DNA of 64,000 bases from Thermanaeromonas toyohensis ToBE (GCF_900176005.1 NZ_LT838272.1:949587-1013586), one strand, 5' to 3'; shown: positions 33,999-43,064, counted from the first letter of the stretch. The notes: a model not told the origin generated them from the letters alone. Made by a program: numbers and translations.

Positions 33999-35387
33999 AT
34001 GGCTGATATGCGGATAGTGGGGATCTTTTCTGGACTTGATACCCAGAGCATCATAGACAAGCTCATGTCTTTAGAGCGCAAGCCTATAGAAATTCTTAAG
34101 AGCAAAGAGGCATTGTTAGAAAAGCAAAGGGAGGCCTGGGAGAAGATAGGCCAGGAGCTCAGCTCCCTGCGCGCCGCTCTATTTGACCTTACTCTTTCAT
34201 CTACTTTCGCTGTCAAAGTAGCAACCTCCTCTAACACCTCTGTAGTAGAGGCTCAGGCGGCAACTAGTGCTTCGGTAGGTAAGTTCGATATTACTGTAAC
34301 CCAGTTGGCCCAGGCCCAAAGCGTGGCCTCCTCAGCCTATACTGATCCGACTACTGCTCTAAATTTAAGCGGCACTTTTTCCATCAACGGTAAGAGCATA
34401 ACAGTGACCACTTCGGATTCTCTTAACTCCATACGGGATAAGATTAATGCAGCTGGCGCTGGAGTTACTGCTACGGTGGTATTACAGCAAACTGGAAGCT
34501 ATCGCTTAGTTATCACTAGCCAGACTACAGGGACAGCAGGAGCCATAAATTTTGCTGATGACCCTACCACCAAGGTGCTCCAGTCCTTGGGTATCCTCGA
34601 TTCTACGGGAGCTATAGCTAATCAACTAGTAGCAGCGCAGGATGCCATTTTTACGGTCAATGGCCTTAATCTTACTCGCGGTAGCAATACAGTAAGCGAT
34701 GCTATCCCTGGCCTTACTTTGTATCTTAAAGGAGCTGGCTCTGCTACTCTAGAAGTGAAACTCGATGGGCAATATATCATAGGTAAGATAAAGGCCTTTG
34801 TAGACAAATATAATACCCTCATGCAGGATATTTCTAGTAATATCCAATATGATGCTAACACTAGAACGGCCGGAACTCTTATAGGCGATTCTTCCCTTTC
34901 CCAGCTAGAGGCTAGCTTACGGCGTTGGGTTTCGGGATTGGTCGAGGGAGCTAGTTCCCCTTATAATAGCCTAAGCGGGATAGGGGTAAGTACATCCGGA
35001 GAGGCGCCTACCTTAGTCATCGATGAGGCCAAACTCTCGCAGGCTTTAGCTGCTGCACCCGATCAGGTAGCCTCGCTTTTTAACAAGGATTCTGGTAGTT
35101 CTTCGCCTAGCTCGGCTGACGGCGTGGCGGTACGCTTACGCAAGATCCTAGATCTCTGGCTTACTGGAAGCCAGTCAGGTGTAGGTTTCCTTAAGGCCAA
35201 AGAGGACTTTTTCTCCCAGGGTATACGGAGTATTGAAGATCAGATCCAGGCCATGGAAGAACGATTGAAGGTGCGGGAGAGGGTCCTCTGGCAGCAATTC
35301 AACGCCATGGAGGAATGGCTAGCCCGCCTTAACGCCCAGAGCACTTGGCTTGCTCAGCAATTTAGCAAGGCTGCTAACAATAAGTAA
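33999..35387 (+). CDS. fliD: Flagellar cap protein FliD (hook-associated protein 2)
   Basis: 462 residues. The N-terminal FliD domain starts MADMRIVGIFSGLDTQSIIDKLMSLERKPI and the C-terminal coiled coil is plain (IRSIEDQIQAMEERLKVRERVLWQQFNAMEEWLARLNAQSTWL). It caps the growing filament. AGGAGG lies 8 bases before the ATG, 4 bases after the glycosyltransferase stop, so the two are cotranslated. Confidence 0.95.
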   Translation: MADMRIVGIFSGLDTQSIIDKLMSLERKPIEILKSKEALLEKQREAWEKIGQELSSLRAALFDLTLSSTFAVKVATSSNTSVVEAQAATSASVGKFDITVTQLAQAQSVASSAYTDPTTALNLSGTFSINGKSITVTTSDSLNSIRDKINAAGAGVTATVVLQQTGSYRLVITSQTTGTAGAINFADDPTTKVLQSLGILDSTGAIANQLVAAQDAIFTVNGLNLTRGSNTVSDAIPGLTLYLKGAGSATLEVKLDGQYIIGKIKAFVDKYNTLMQDISSNIQYDANTRTAGTLIGDSSLSQLEASLRRWVSGLVEGASSPYNSLSGIGVSTSGEAPTLVIDEAKLSQALAAAPDQVASLFNKDSGSSSPSSADGVAVRLRKILDLWLTGSQSGVGFLKAKEDFFSQGIRSIEDQIQAMEERLKVRERVLWQQFNAMEEWLARLNAQSTWLAQQFSKAANNK

Positions 35388-35421
35388 GTTAAGTTAAAGG
35401 TAAGTAAAGGAGGAGGTTTTT

Positions 35422-35823
35422 ATGGAGATAGCTAATAAATACCTGGAGATGGCAGTTACTACGGCATCACCGGAACGCCTCATTCTTCTCCTCTATGATG
35501 GAGCTATAAACTTTCTTACCCGTGCTATGGAAGCTATTTCTGCCCGCGATTTTACAGAAGCTAACCGCCTTATTATCCGGGTGGAGGAGATTATAACTGA
35601 GCTTAAGAATTCTCTAGATACCTCTTACGAAATAGGTAAATCCTTGGAGAAGTTTTATGATCTCCTATTGGCTAGACTGTTTGCGGCCAACGTGGCCAAA
35701 GACCGAGAGGTGTTGCTAGAAGTGCAAAGGTACTTGAAGGAGATGCGATCTACCTGGGAAGAAGCTATTAAACAGGCAGCTCCTTGTTTAACTTCTTTTT
35801 CCTCTAAGGGGTTGGAGGTGTGA
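35422..35823 (+). CDS. fliS: Flagellin export chaperone FliS
   Basis: 133 residues with the FliS pattern NKYLEMAVTTASPERLILLLYDGAINFL near the N-terminus. It binds the C-terminus of flagellin in the cytoplasm to prevent premature polymerisation. AAAGGAGGAGG precedes the ATG. It ends 4 bases before the next gene. Confidence 0.95.
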   Translation: MEIANKYLEMAVTTASPERLILLLYDGAINFLTRAMEAISARDFTEANRLIIRVEEIITELKNSLDTSYEIGKSLEKFYDLLLARLFAANVAKDREVLLEVQRYLKEMRSTWEEAIKQAAPCLTSFSSKGLEV

Positions 35824-35826
35824 AGT

Positions 35827-36165
35827 TTGCCTGAAAGGTTTTTGCGGGCTTGGCTTAAACTGGCCCGAGCCCAACGAAAGGCTATAGCTGAAAGGCAAGG
35901 AGAAGATTTAGAGCATATCTTAGCCGCCAAAGAGCGGCTAAGCCTCCTACTTTCCCAAAAGCTTGCGATTTATCACCCCGGCGACCAGTCTGCCTGTTTA
36001 GTAAAGGAAATCCTGGCCGAGGAGGAAGCAGCGCGGGAGGAGTTAGTCCGTTGGCGGGAAAAGGTAGCAGAAGAGTTTTGCCAACTACAAAAGTGGCGGG
36101 AATTAATCCAACACCAGAGAGCCTTAGCACCTGTCAGGAATAGGTTGTTTGAACGGCGTTGCTGA
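35827..36165 (+). CDS. FliT-like flagellar chaperone (putative)
   Basis: 112 residues from a TTG preceded by GGAGGTG. Two or three long helices (FLRAWLKLARAQRKAIAERQGEDLEHIL, EILAEEEAAREELVRWREKVAEEF) match the size and shape of FliT, the FliD chaperone, and the position right after fliS is the usual one. Sequence identity to FliT cannot be judged by eye, so the call is from position and secondary structure. Confidence 0.6.
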   Translation: MPERFLRAWLKLARAQRKAIAERQGEDLEHILAAKERLSLLLSQKLAIYHPGDQSACLVKEILAEEEAAREELVRWREKVAEEFCQLQKWRELIQHQRALAPVRNRLFERRC

Positions 36166-36179
36166 GGGGATGGTAATTG

Positions 36180-39100
36180 ATGGTACGCTATGGTATTATA
36201 TGGGAGGGCTCCTTTTTTGTCTATCATAGCTTGGCATTAGTTAACCGGGAACTCGTCCTTGCTTTGCTCCAGGACGAGCACTTAGAGATAGGGATTAAAC
36301 CTTATGAGCCTGATGAGTTTGAGACCTCAATTGATCCACGTTTTGCTCTTTTGGCATCGCGTGTAAACCAACGTCCCGCACACGTAGACTTTACTGTCCG
36401 CCACCGCTGGCCCCCACTGCTGAGTGCTGCTGAAGGGCGTCTTATATGGATCCAGCCCTGGGAATACGGTTCCCTTCCTGTGGCTTGGGTAAGGTTTGCC
36501 AATAGCCCTGCGGTGACAGAAGTATGGGTACCTTCGAGCTTTGTACGCGAAACCTACATCCAGAGTGGGGTTGACCCTGAGAAGGTTAAGGTGGTACCTA
36601 ACGGGGTAAACACTCAAATATTTCATCCTGAAGTCCCTCCCCTTTCCTTGCCCACCCGTAAAGGTTTCAAATTTCTTTTTGCTGGAGGAACTATCCCCCG
36701 CAAAGGACCTGATGTGTTGTTAAAGGCTTACCTGAGTGCTTTCTCTGACAAGGATGACGTTTGTTTGGTCATAAAGGATTTTGGTACTAACTCTTTTTAC
36801 CGGAACCAGGGAATGGGTAGCAAGATTAAAGAACTTCAAGGGCAGAAAGGGATACCCGAGATCCTTTACCTTGAGGAGAACTTTAATGAGAGGGAAATGG
36901 CTGCCCTTTACTGCTCCTGTAACTGCCTAGTGCATCCTTACCGGGGGGAGGGCTTCGGCCTTCCTATACTCGAGGCTATGGCGTGCGGGCTTCCGGTAAT
37001 TGTTACTGGATATGGTGCTTGCCTTGATTTCTGCCATGAAGGAAACGCCTTGCTTATCCGAGCTAGATTAGAAGCAGGGAAAGAAAAAAGGGTAGGTGAG
37101 TTGGAGACAGTTAGTTACCCTTATTGGGCGGAACCTGATGTTGAGCATTTAATTCACCTTTTGCGCTGGGTATACGAGAATCTTGGGGAAGCGCGCGTTA
37201 TAGGGAGCCGGGCAGCAGAAGAAGTGGCCAGAAGGTTTAACTGGAACGAGGTGGCAGCCAAAGCAAGAACTCGTTTTGACGAGCTTAAACAAAAGGAGAG
37301 AACCAGTAAAGCAAAGTTTTTCCAAAACAGTCCAGAAGAATTATTACAGCAAGGAGTCCAGGCCTATACAAGTGATGACAAGAAAAGAGCAGAAGAGTTC
37401 TTCCAGAAAGTTTTAGAAATAACGCCAGATAACCCAGAAGCTAATTATAACCTTGGTGTTATCCATCTCGAAAAGCGTAACTTTGAATCGGCTGCTAGAT
37501 ACCTAATCAATTCTCTAAAAAGCGATGCCAGTTCCCCCGAATCTTGGGCAGCCCTGGGAAGCGCCCTTGCTGGCTTAGGAGACTATGGAGCAGCCGAAAT
37601 CGCTTATGAAACTGCTTTTAACCTTAAACCGGATCTCCCAGGGGTAGCCGAAAACCTGGCCACAGTAAAGGCACTTTTGAAAGAAGAATTTGATCTTTGG
37701 GCAAGCAGCTGGTATCGTGTAGAAGTAAAGCGACTGGCTGAACTTCTCCCCAAGGAGACAGAGAAAGCGGATGTACATACAATCATCGCCGCTATTGCTC
37801 ATGCTTTCGAAGGAAATCCCTATATACATCAAATCATACGCGAAGAAATACTTCCCCACTTTGAGGGCTGTCAACGAATTTTAGATGTGGGCTGCGGCGA
37901 AGGTATCTTTTTAGAAATGCTGCGGGAGATAGGGGCGGAAGGAGAAGGAATAGATATCGACCCAGTGGTGGTTAAGAAAGCCCAAGCAAAGGGATTGCGT
38001 GTACAAGTAGCTTCCGCGTTGGACTTTTTGCAGGAGCGCTGCGAAGAGTATGACGGCATTATGCTGGGCCATATCATTGAACACTTTTCTGGTCCCGAAG
38101 CAGTAAAGTTAATTTATTACTGCAGTCGGGCTTTAAAAGAGGGGGGAGTTATAGTAATCAGAACTCCTAACTTTACTAAGCCCGAAGTGTGCCTTTCCTC
38201 TTTTTGGCTTGATATTTCCCATGTCCGGCCTTACCCTCTACCGCTTTTAGAGATTATGCTAAAAAGTTTGGGATTTAAGGTGCTGTATAGTGGCACTATG
38301 CCAAGTACCAATGAAGTAGATATACTAGTGGTAGGCCAGAAGGGAGAAAAGAAAGCTGCTTCGCAACTACAAGTAATATGGCGAGGACATTTTTACGACA
38401 TGAGCGGCTATGGAGATGAAGCGCGGGGGTTTGTCTTTGCTCTCAGTAAATACCCTTTAAAGGTTAAAACAGTCCCTATATGGTTAAAAGAAGATGTAAA
38501 AGGGATTCTTACTGAAGAAGAAAGGCGCAGACTACGGTTGCTGGAGCAGAACTCAGTGAAGAACTCTCAACAAAGCTTGATTGTAGTGCATCATCTTGTT
38601 CCTGCCGCAACTTTTGGGGAAGTGGCAAACGAGTATTTCCCTGGAGCAGTCAATATCCAACGGATCATGTTTGAGACAGATCGGATTCCGGAAGAGTGGG
38701 TAGATTACCTTAACAGGATGGATGAGATTTGGGTTCCCTCACAGTTTAACGTAGAGACTTTCAGCGCTTCAGGCGTGAGAGAAAAAAAACTTAAAGTTGT
38801 ACCAGGAGGAATCGATCCTGAACTCTTCAGCCCGCAAGCTGAACCCCTTGACCTGCCTGTAAGGCAAGGAGGCTTTATCTTTCTCTCGGTGCTTGATTGG
38901 ATTGATCGGAAAGGATGGGATGTGCTCTTAACAGCTTATCTTACTGAATTTAAACCCCAAGAAGAGGTCGTACTACTTATTAAAGCCTCCAGGCTAAACC
39001 GGTACAAGCCCGGTACATTAGAGGGGCAAATTTACTCTTTCATACGGGAGCGCTTAGGCTTGAACCCGGAGAAAATCCCTAAGATAGCCCTCCTAAAGGG

Positions 39101-39518
39101 AAATATAGAATACCGCCGTATGCCAAGCCTTTATATGGCTTGCCATGCTTTTGTTTTGCCTTCACGGGGAGAGGGATGGGGGCGCCCCTACCTGGAAGCT
39201 ATGGCTTGTGGCTTGCCCACCATCGGTACCAAGTGGAGCGGTAACTTAGAATTTATGACGGAGGAAAACAGCTTTCTTATTGAAATAGAGGGTCTAGAGG
39301 AGGTTCCGAACGATACTGATGTTCCTCTTTACTGGGGCCACCGCTGGGCTAAGCCCAGCGTAGAGCATCTTCGCCAGATCCTGCGCTATGTTTTTGAACA
39401 TCAAGAGGAGGCGCAAAAAAAGGGTAAGAAAGCAAGGCAAGATGTTTTAGAAAAATGGACGTGGGAGAAAGCAGCAGAAGTGGTGTTGCAAGAGTTACAA
39501 AAATATACTAAGCTGTAA
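36180..39518 (+). CDS. Glycosyltransferase-TPR-methyltransferase-glycosyltransferase fusion
   Basis: 1,112 residues with four modules. Residues 1-375: a GT-B glycosyltransferase of family 4 type (VVPNGVNTQIFHPE, FLFAGGTIPRKGPD, RGEGFGLPILEAMACGLPV near 254-272). Residues 382-500: TPR repeats (PEANYNLGVIHLEKRNFESAARYLINSL). Residues 560-725: a class-I SAM methyltransferase with motif I DVGCGEG (569-575) and LGHIIEHF. Residues 730-1112: a second family-4 glycosyltransferase (RGHFYDMSGYGDEARGF, RGEGWGRPYLEAMACGLP near 993-1011). Both transferase halves keep the Glu-x7-Glu region. It likely builds and O-methylates a flagellin glycan; this is inferred from position between fliS and flaG. The ATG lies after GAGGGGATGG. 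Confidence 0.85.
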   Translation: MVRYGIIWEGSFFVYHSLALVNRELVLALLQDEHLEIGIKPYEPDEFETSIDPRFALLASRVNQRPAHVDFTVRHRWPPLLSAAEGRLIWIQPWEYGSLPVAWVRFANSPAVTEVWVPSSFVRETYIQSGVDPEKVKVVPNGVNTQIFHPEVPPLSLPTRKGFKFLFAGGTIPRKGPDVLLKAYLSAFSDKDDVCLVIKDFGTNSFYRNQGMGSKIKELQGQKGIPEILYLEENFNEREMAALYCSCNCLVHPYRGEGFGLPILEAMACGLPVIVTGYGACLDFCHEGNALLIRARLEAGKEKRVGELETVSYPYWAEPDVEHLIHLLRWVYENLGEARVIGSRAAEEVARRFNWNEVAAKARTRFDELKQKERTSKAKFFQNSPEELLQQGVQAYTSDDKKRAEEFFQKVLEITPDNPEANYNLGVIHLEKRNFESAARYLINSLKSDASSPESWAALGSALAGLGDYGAAEIAYETAFNLKPDLPGVAENLATVKALLKEEFDLWASSWYRVEVKRLAELLPKETEKADVHTIIAAIAHAFEGNPYIHQIIREEILPHFEGCQRILDVGCGEGIFLEMLREIGAEGEGIDIDPVVVKKAQAKGLRVQVASALDFLQERCEEYDGIMLGHIIEHFSGPEAVKLIYYCSRALKEGGVIVIRTPNFTKPEVCLSSFWLDISHVRPYPLPLLEIMLKSLGFKVLYSGTMPSTNEVDILVVGQKGEKKAASQLQVIWRGHFYDMSGYGDEARGFVFALSKYPLKVKTVPIWLKEDVKGILTEEERRRLRLLEQNSVKNSQQSLIVVHHLVPAATFGEVANEYFPGAVNIQRIMFETDRIPEEWVDYLNRMDEIWVPSQFNVETFSASGVREKKLKVVPGGIDPELFSPQAEPLDLPVRQGGFIFLSVLDWIDRKGWDVLLTAYLTEFKPQEEVVLLIKASRLNRYKPGTLEGQIYSFIRERLGLNPEKIPKIALLKGNIEYRRMPSLYMACHAFVLPSRGEGWGRPYLEAMACGLPTIGTKWSGNLEFMTEENSFLIEIEGLEEVPNDTDVPLYWGHRWAKPSVEHLRQILRYVFEHQEEAQKKGKKARQDVLEKWTWEKAAEVVLQELQKYTKL

Positions 39519-39546
39519 AGCTTGAACTAGAGGGAGAGGTTTAAGG

Positions 39547-41079
39547 ATGGGCCTTAGCCTTCTTGAGTACCGGGCAAACAACAAAAGGGCCCTGCGGGTG
39601 GTCTTCGTGGGCGATTTCTTTTGCCAGGGTCCTCGAGCAGAGTTTAATCGACAGCTAGCGCTAGCCCTTAAAAATGAGGGGGTAAAGTTGGCAATTGTAA
39701 ACCGGGGATCCTGGGAAATAAGGGCCAGCGAGTTGGTGGAATTGCTGGAGCAATCCCTGCCTCCTGATTACGAATTTTGTCTTTGCTGGGAAGGGGAAGA
39801 GATTGGGGCAGATGAGCAAAGCATTGTCTGGCTGACCCAAGCTCAGGAACACTGCCAGAGAGGTAACCAGCAGGTCTTATCAATAGAAAAGTTTAAAATT
39901 CCTGGTCGGCCTTGGCAAGAGGCAGCCCGCCTTTTAAAAGAATATCTTGAAGGCCTGCGGGGCAAAGTCAGTGAGATAGAGCTTTCACCCAAGCGAATTT
40001 ACGTTTACCCTCCCTCTTTGTCACAAAAAGTTGAAGGGCACGAGCAAAGCGTTTTTGGTGTGTTTAAAGTGACGGAAATTCAAGACTATCCCTCTTTTTC
40101 TTCAGATGTAGAACCAATTGTAGAACCAATGAGCTGGGTTTTTATACTAGAAGAGGGAGAGGTCCCCATGTTGGAAGATCGTGATTCCTGGGAGAAAGTT
40201 TTCCTTTATCCACCGCGGAAGTTATCGCTGCTGGAGGCGATACCTCTTGAGCTTGGAGGCTTAGGAAACCTAATACTTCCTTCTCTTCGTCTCTTAGAGG
40301 GGAGGGAGGCTATGGCCTGTAAGGAATTTTTAGAAGAAGTACCCTTTCTCTACTGCCAGCAGTGGAAACCCCTGCGTCTGTTACGGTCTCCCCTACTGGG
40401 GTATGGGCGATGGGAAAGGATGAACCGTTCCTATCTTCAAGTAAAACCGCCCTACCATCACCGCTTACATTTACAGGCTGTTGACGCTGCAGCCACAGGG
40501 AAAGTTTCAGAGGCCATAGCTGCCTTCAAAGAGGCTTATAGAGCGGCCCCAGAGCCTCACAAGGCCTTGATACTGCGAAATCTCTCCTTAAGCCTTATTT
40601 CCTGGAGACGTTTTGATGAGGCTTTTCTCCTTCTGGAAGATGGTATAAAGTTTTATCCCGCCTATACCGACCTCTACTATCTTAAGGCCTTAGCCTTTTA
40701 CCAACTTCGATGTCGTGACGAGCTTCTTCAGGTATGCTCTAAAGCCATAGAGAAAGGAGAAGCTACTCCATGGTTTTACAGTGATCCTGGTTCTGGAAGC
40801 TATAAGGCCTTTTTCCTCATGGGGGAAGCGTACTATGAAAAGGGAGAGTTAGAGAAAGCTGCTGCAGCCTACTATGAGTCTTTATTCCGCAATCCCTATT
40901 TCTTGCCAGCTCTCGAGAGGTTGGGACGTATTGAGTTTAAGCCAAAAATAGTTCCGCGCTTTGCTAAGGCATTGGCTCAGATTCTTGACCTTCGTCATCC
41001 ACCAACCAGAACCCTTCTGTCGCAGTATTTTGGTCCGACAGAGTTGGCGAACGCGGGCGATCTTACCCCCTTACTTTAG
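39547..41079 (+). CDS. TPR-repeat protein of unknown function in the flagellar modification cluster
   Basis: 510 residues. The first ~320 resemble no family I can name: a Rossmann-like start (LRVVFVGDFFCQGPRAEFNRQLALAL) followed by a long alpha/beta region without metal or nucleotide motifs. Residues 320-460 are TPR repeats closely similar to those of the GT2-TPR protein upstream: YPAYTDLYYLKALAF against YPDYTDLVFLEGHIY, and GSYKAFFLMGEAYYEKGELEKAAAAYYESL against GSYYAYFMLGQLYERTGDL. It may be a degenerate glycosyltransferase or a scaffold partner. Confidence 0.7.
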   Translation: MGLSLLEYRANNKRALRVVFVGDFFCQGPRAEFNRQLALALKNEGVKLAIVNRGSWEIRASELVELLEQSLPPDYEFCLCWEGEEIGADEQSIVWLTQAQEHCQRGNQQVLSIEKFKIPGRPWQEAARLLKEYLEGLRGKVSEIELSPKRIYVYPPSLSQKVEGHEQSVFGVFKVTEIQDYPSFSSDVEPIVEPMSWVFILEEGEVPMLEDRDSWEKVFLYPPRKLSLLEAIPLELGGLGNLILPSLRLLEGREAMACKEFLEEVPFLYCQQWKPLRLLRSPLLGYGRWERMNRSYLQVKPPYHHRLHLQAVDAAATGKVSEAIAAFKEAYRAAPEPHKALILRNLSLSLISWRRFDEAFLLLEDGIKFYPAYTDLYYLKALAFYQLRCRDELLQVCSKAIEKGEATPWFYSDPGSGSYKAFFLMGEAYYEKGELEKAAAAYYESLFRNPYFLPALERLGRIEFKPKIVPRFAKALAQILDLRHPPTRTLLSQYFGPTELANAGDLTPLL

Positions 41080-41101
41080 ATTTTTATCTGATTGCCGATT
41101 T
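41075..41101 (+). promoter_or_regulatory. Sigma-28-type promoter of flaG
   Basis: TTTA, 15-base spacer, GCCGATTT (7 of 8 to GCCGATAT). The -35 half is poor, the -10 half strong. It overlaps the end of the preceding gene, whose stop ends at 41079. Confidence 0.5.
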
Positions 41102-41141
41102 AAAAAATACAGTGTAGGAACTTTGGGAGGGGAGGCAAAGC

Positions 41142-41501
41142 ATGCGGGTGGAAGGCGTGGATCCGCTTATTCTCAACCAAGTTCAGGTACAGCTACAAAA
41201 GCCATTGGTACCAGATACTAAAGAAGTAAATATTTTGACTGATAAAGATAGAGAAAACTCGCAAGGGCAGGAATTTGCCCGTGAGCATCTTGAGCACTCG
41301 ATAGCTAAACTAAATGCTGCGGCAGAATTATTTAATATTGAGCTGCGGTTTAAGGTAGATTATGAAAAAGGTGAGATTTATGTTTTGGTTATAGATATAA
41401 CTCAAGGCAAAGTTATTAGGCGTATACCACCTGAGAATGCGCTTAAAATTGCAAACCAAATGCAACAATTGGTTGGATTACTTTTGGATGTGTTGATTTA
41501 A
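41142..41501 (+). CDS. flaG: FlaG-family flagellar protein
   Basis: 119 residues. The C-terminal FlaG domain is clear: ELRFKVDYEKGEIYVLVIDITQGKVIRRIPPENALKIANQMQQLVGLLLDVLI. FlaG proteins influence filament length in other bacteria. GGGAGGGGAGG lies upstream of the ATG. In many genomes flaG lies just before fliD; here it sits after the modification genes. Confidence 0.88.
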   Translation: MRVEGVDPLILNQVQVQLQKPLVPDTKEVNILTDKDRENSQGQEFAREHLEHSIAKLNAAAELFNIELRFKVDYEKGEIYVLVIDITQGKVIRRIPPENALKIANQMQQLVGLLLDVLI

Positions 41502-41548
41502 AAAGCTCTTTTTCCTGGGACTTAAATAAGGAGGTTTTAAGAAATACA

Positions 41549-41764
41549 ATGAGCCGGCATATTGCTATAACTAAGCTTTCCAGCCGTGGACAGATAGTTA
41601 TCCCTAAGGAGATTAGGAAAATCCTGGCCTGGGAAGCAGGAGATCACGTGGCTGTAGAGCTAGAGGGGGACCACGTTATCTTGCGGCGGCTTTTGCTTAA
41701 GGAGCTTTCCAAGGAAGAACCGTCAGAGCAAAAGCGAGAGGAAGCCGCTAGCTTAAGAATATAA
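41549..41764 (+). CDS. AbrB/SpoVT-type transcriptional regulator
   Basis: 71 residues with the swapped-hairpin DNA-binding domain ITKLSSRGQIVIPKEIRKILAWEAGDHVAVELEGDHVIL, followed by a charged tail. Dimers or tetramers of such proteins bind AT-rich promoter DNA or act as antitoxins. No toxin-like gene follows, so a regulator is favoured. The nearest AAGGAGG is 14 bases from the ATG, which is long, so expression may be weak. Confidence 0.85.
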   Translation: MSRHIAITKLSSRGQIVIPKEIRKILAWEAGDHVAVELEGDHVILRRLLLKELSKEEPSEQKREEAASLRI

Positions 41765-41779
41765 GGGCTTTAAGTTAGC

Positions 41780-41809
41780 TTGACGGATGAGGTAGAGAAA
41801 TGCTAAAAA
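41780..41809 (+). promoter_or_regulatory. Candidate sigma-A promoter of bpsA
   Basis: TTGACG, 18-base spacer, TAAAAA. A weak hairpin AAGGG/CCCTT with a T-run follows around 41835-41865 and might be the terminator of the AbrB gene or an attenuator. Confidence 0.35.
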
Positions 41810-41885
41810 TAAGGTATGTAGACACGTGTAAGGGGGGCCAAAATAAAAGCTTCCCTTTTTTAATGTTGTTTGAAAGGGGGATATT

Positions 41886-42962
41886 ATGGACCTAAAAGAA
41901 GAGATCGCCCAAGCGGTAGCGCAGGAGACAGGTATTGAGACTACTAAGAGGGATATAGAGGAAGTCCTTTCTAGTCTTTTAGTGACTTCCCATTTCTGGG
42001 AGATAGTTCAGCTTGCGCGCCAGCCTTTTAATGTAGTGGTATGTACGATAAAGATATTAGGACAGAAGGGCTGGATAGAAGTAGGAAAGGATGGGGCTAT
42101 TAATCTTACCCCTTCTGGACAAAAGGCAATAGAAGGGAAGGGAATAAAGCCCAAAAAAGTTTATCGTTGCCGAGCTTGTATGGGCCGGGGCGTAGGTTTA
42201 GAAGGGCTAGAAGAGGTATTAAAGCGGTTTAAAGAAATTGCCGCCCACCGGCCGGAGGCTATTATAGAATATGATCAGGGATATGTGACACCGGAGACTA
42301 CGGTAAGCCGTATAGCTCTTTTGGCTGACAGGGGAGATTTGGAAGGGAAAAAACTTTTAGTATTAGGCGATGATGATCTGGTGAGCTTGGCAGCAGGCCT
42401 TTCAGGTCTGCCGCAGGAAGTAGTGGTTTTGGAGATCGATGAGAGGCTTCTTAATTTCATAAACGAGGTAGCGCAGCGGGAAAACATGCCAGTTAAGGCC
42501 GAAAGATACGATTTCCGCCAACCTTTACCTTCCCAATATGTAGGATACTTTGATACTTTTATTACGGACCCGCCGGAAACCTTAGAAGCTTTGGAAGTAT
42601 GCCTTAGCCGGGGATTGGCTAGTCTCAAAGGGGAGGGTTGCGCCGGGTATTTTGGTTTAACCCATGCTGAATCTTCCCTTAAGAAGTGGAATCGGCTCCA
42701 GCAGCTTCTAGTAGGAAAGTTTAAAGTAACCATCACGGATATTATTGAAGACTTTAACCAGTATGTGAATTGGGATTATCTCCTTCCCAGCCTTAAGGCG
42801 AAGCTCCCCTTTGTTGAGGTAGAGCCCCAGATGAATTGGTACCATTCGGCCATGTATAGAATACAGGTTTTGGAACGGGTGGAAGCGGTTAAAAACGAAC
42901 CGGCCGCTTGCGAGCTTTATGTAGATGAAGAGGCTCTTATTTATGGAAGCCAGGGTAGTTAA
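41886..42962 (+). CDS. bpsA: N4-bis(aminopropyl)spermidine synthase (branched-chain polyamine synthase)
   Basis: 358 residues of the BpsA/DUF43 family: an N-terminal winged-helix-like domain (1-95), then a spermidine-synthase-like Rossmann fold with the acidic loop LGDDDLVSLAAGL and the catalytic TDPPET, plus a C-terminal extension. It adds aminopropyl groups from decarboxylated SAM to spermidine to make quaternary branched polyamines, which protect nucleic acids at high temperature; known from Thermococcus and Thermus. It supports a thermophilic host. It sits in the flagellar locus with no obvious functional link. AAAGGGGG precedes the ATG. Confidence 0.88.
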   Translation: MDLKEEIAQAVAQETGIETTKRDIEEVLSSLLVTSHFWEIVQLARQPFNVVVCTIKILGQKGWIEVGKDGAINLTPSGQKAIEGKGIKPKKVYRCRACMGRGVGLEGLEEVLKRFKEIAAHRPEAIIEYDQGYVTPETTVSRIALLADRGDLEGKKLLVLGDDDLVSLAAGLSGLPQEVVVLEIDERLLNFINEVAQRENMPVKAERYDFRQPLPSQYVGYFDTFITDPPETLEALEVCLSRGLASLKGEGCAGYFGLTHAESSLKKWNRLQQLLVGKFKVTITDIIEDFNQYVNWDYLLPSLKAKLPFVEVEPQMNWYHSAMYRIQVLERVEAVKNEPAACELYVDEEALIYGSQGS

Positions 42963-43010
42963 AAATTTTAACCAAAACTTTAGCTAAATTTTGGAGAACC
43001 CTGCAGGATT

Positions 43011-43038
43011 TTGGCATTTTGTGTTGAATAAGTATTAA
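43011..43038 (+). promoter_or_regulatory. Weak promoter candidate for the flgB operon
   Basis: TTGGCA (5 of 6), 16-base spacer, TATTAA (4 of 6). It lies about 25 bases before the riboswitch. No sigma-28 element is seen, as expected for an early flagellar operon that encodes fliA. Confidence 0.35.
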
Positions 43039-43064
43039 CCATCAAGGTAAAAATTTCTTACTTA

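Noticed and set aside
41549-41764. AbrB-type gene as antitoxin of a toxin-antitoxin pair
   Set aside because: The next gene is a polyamine synthase, and no toxin-sized gene is adjacent.
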